Shown in pieces: positions 24,925 through 25,506 of a DNA stretch of 25,506 nt. How positions within the stretch are numbered: the stretch's first letter is position 1; each line of letters opens with the position of its first letter. The notes under the pieces are model-generated. The model was given only the letters and a program-made list of their open reading frames with translations, was not told the origin of the DNA and made no database searches. The DNA comes from a virus, in IMG/VR virus record IMGVR_UViG_3300030060_002775, positions 1-25,506 of that record. One strand, given 5' to 3'. Position numbers and translations under genes: made by a program.

Positions 24925-25463
24925 TGAAAAAATATGCAGTAACTGAAAACGGAGTAATAACAAAAGTAATTAATAGTGATGCTAATCCTGTGCCTAATAA
25001 CTATACAGACATGACAACAGCAGACCCACATCATATTACAACAGAAGAAGCACAAACAGCTTACGATTTGTTTAAAACATCTAGTTACTTTCCTGGACTT
25101 ACAGACAAAGACCAATGTAATGAACTTACCATTGTATATGATTCATCTATACCTATGGTGTGGCATTACAGTACACACAAAGCAGGTGAAAATTTTAAAA
25201 ACACAGGATATACATTAGATGTAGATGCAGTATCTATTGGTTGTGTATGTGGAGATAATTCTAGCACAGCACATACAGTAGCTACAATTAACCTTATGAA
25301 CTGGTTTAGAGATAGCTGGAATATACCTATAACCCTGTGTGAACCTCCTAAATCCAATGTTTTAGTACAAGCATGGTGTAAAAACTCGCTTGGTTTTACA
25401 GACACAGGTACACTATATACACGTGGAGAACATGAATTTTATATATATAGGAGAACAAACTAA
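24924..25463 (+). CDS. Unassigned tail-region protein
   Basis: I do not recognise a family for this 179-residue protein. It begins KYAVTENGVITKVINSDANPVPNNYTDMT, a short beta-type start often seen in tail fibre accessory proteins. It has five Cys, including CVC and a later CEPP and WCKNSLGF. The end, NSLGFTDTGTLYTRGEHEFYIYRR, resembles the closing strands of GNAT proteins, but no acetyl-CoA loop is visible, so this may be chance. It follows the Gly-rich gene by a one-base overlap and is probably co-translated with it. A fibre-associated or assembly role is inferred from position only. Confidence 0.65.
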   Translation: MKKYAVTENGVITKVINSDANPVPNNYTDMTTADPHHITTEEAQTAYDLFKTSSYFPGLTDKDQCNELTIVYDSSIPMVWHYSTHKAGENFKNTGYTLDVDAVSIGCVCGDNSSTAHTVATINLMNWFRDSWNIPITLCEPPKSNVLVQAWCKNSLGFTDTGTLYTRGEHEFYIYRRTN

Positions 25464-25506
25464 TGTCAATAATAGATAATTTGTTAAAAAGAATACAAAA
25501 ACTTGA
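25463..25506 (+). CDS. Start of a further gene, cut by the window end
   Basis: ATG 25463 overlaps the previous stop (TAATG) and has AGGAG at 25449-25453 upstream. Fourteen codons are visible (MSIIDNLLKRIQKL), forming the start of a charged helix. The frame is open to the end of the window. The product cannot be named. Confidence 0.6.
   Translation, partial: MSIIDNLLKRIQKL

Overview
The window is a contiguous block of late genes (DNA packaging and virion assembly) from an AT-rich, short-tailed, podovirus-like phage. Every supported gene is on the + strand. Genes are packed head to tail, often overlapping by one base (TAATG) or four bases (ATGA), which suggests translational coupling in long operons. 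No replication, lysis, integration, tRNA, CRISPR or insertion-sequence genes are seen. The compact layout, low GC, T7-like tail parts and small Lys-rich proteins resemble marine podoviruses from my memory of such genomes. The host cannot be read from this stretch.

Layout. (1) 35-1863: small and large terminase. (2) 1860-3373: six small genes, including three very basic proteins, a GNAT-like protein, and two proteins that share a C-terminal motif. (3) 3373-7609: portal (head-to-tail connector), Bbp19-like protein, scaffold, major capsid protein and a probable capsid decoration protein. (4) 7653-10705: T7 gp11-like and gp12-like tail tube/nozzle proteins. (5) about 10707-21395: three probable ejection (internal virion) proteins. 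The last has about 2757 residues, an HEFMH metallopeptidase motif and a C-terminal region like the large polyvalent protein domain LPD38. (6) 21419-25463: a T7 gp17-like tail fibre with a fourfold repeat and collagen-like linkers, a glycine-rich probable adhesin, and an unassigned protein. A further gene starts at 25463 and is cut by the window end.

Working together, the terminase packages DNA through the portal into a capsid built from scaffold, capsid and decoration proteins. The gp11/gp12-like proteins close the tail, the internal proteins are expected to be ejected into the cell at infection, and the fibre and Gly-rich protein would recognise the host.

Points worth most attention: the giant ejection gene has no canonical start where its frame opens and probably starts at ATT 13122, directly behind an AGGAG; a sequence AAAC(T/C)ATAGGTT lies in both untranslated leaders of the window (before terS and before the capsid gene) and resembles the core of a T7-type promoter; the capsid leader contains a locally GC-rich, probably structured RNA; and two small proteins upstream of the portal end in nearly the same motif.
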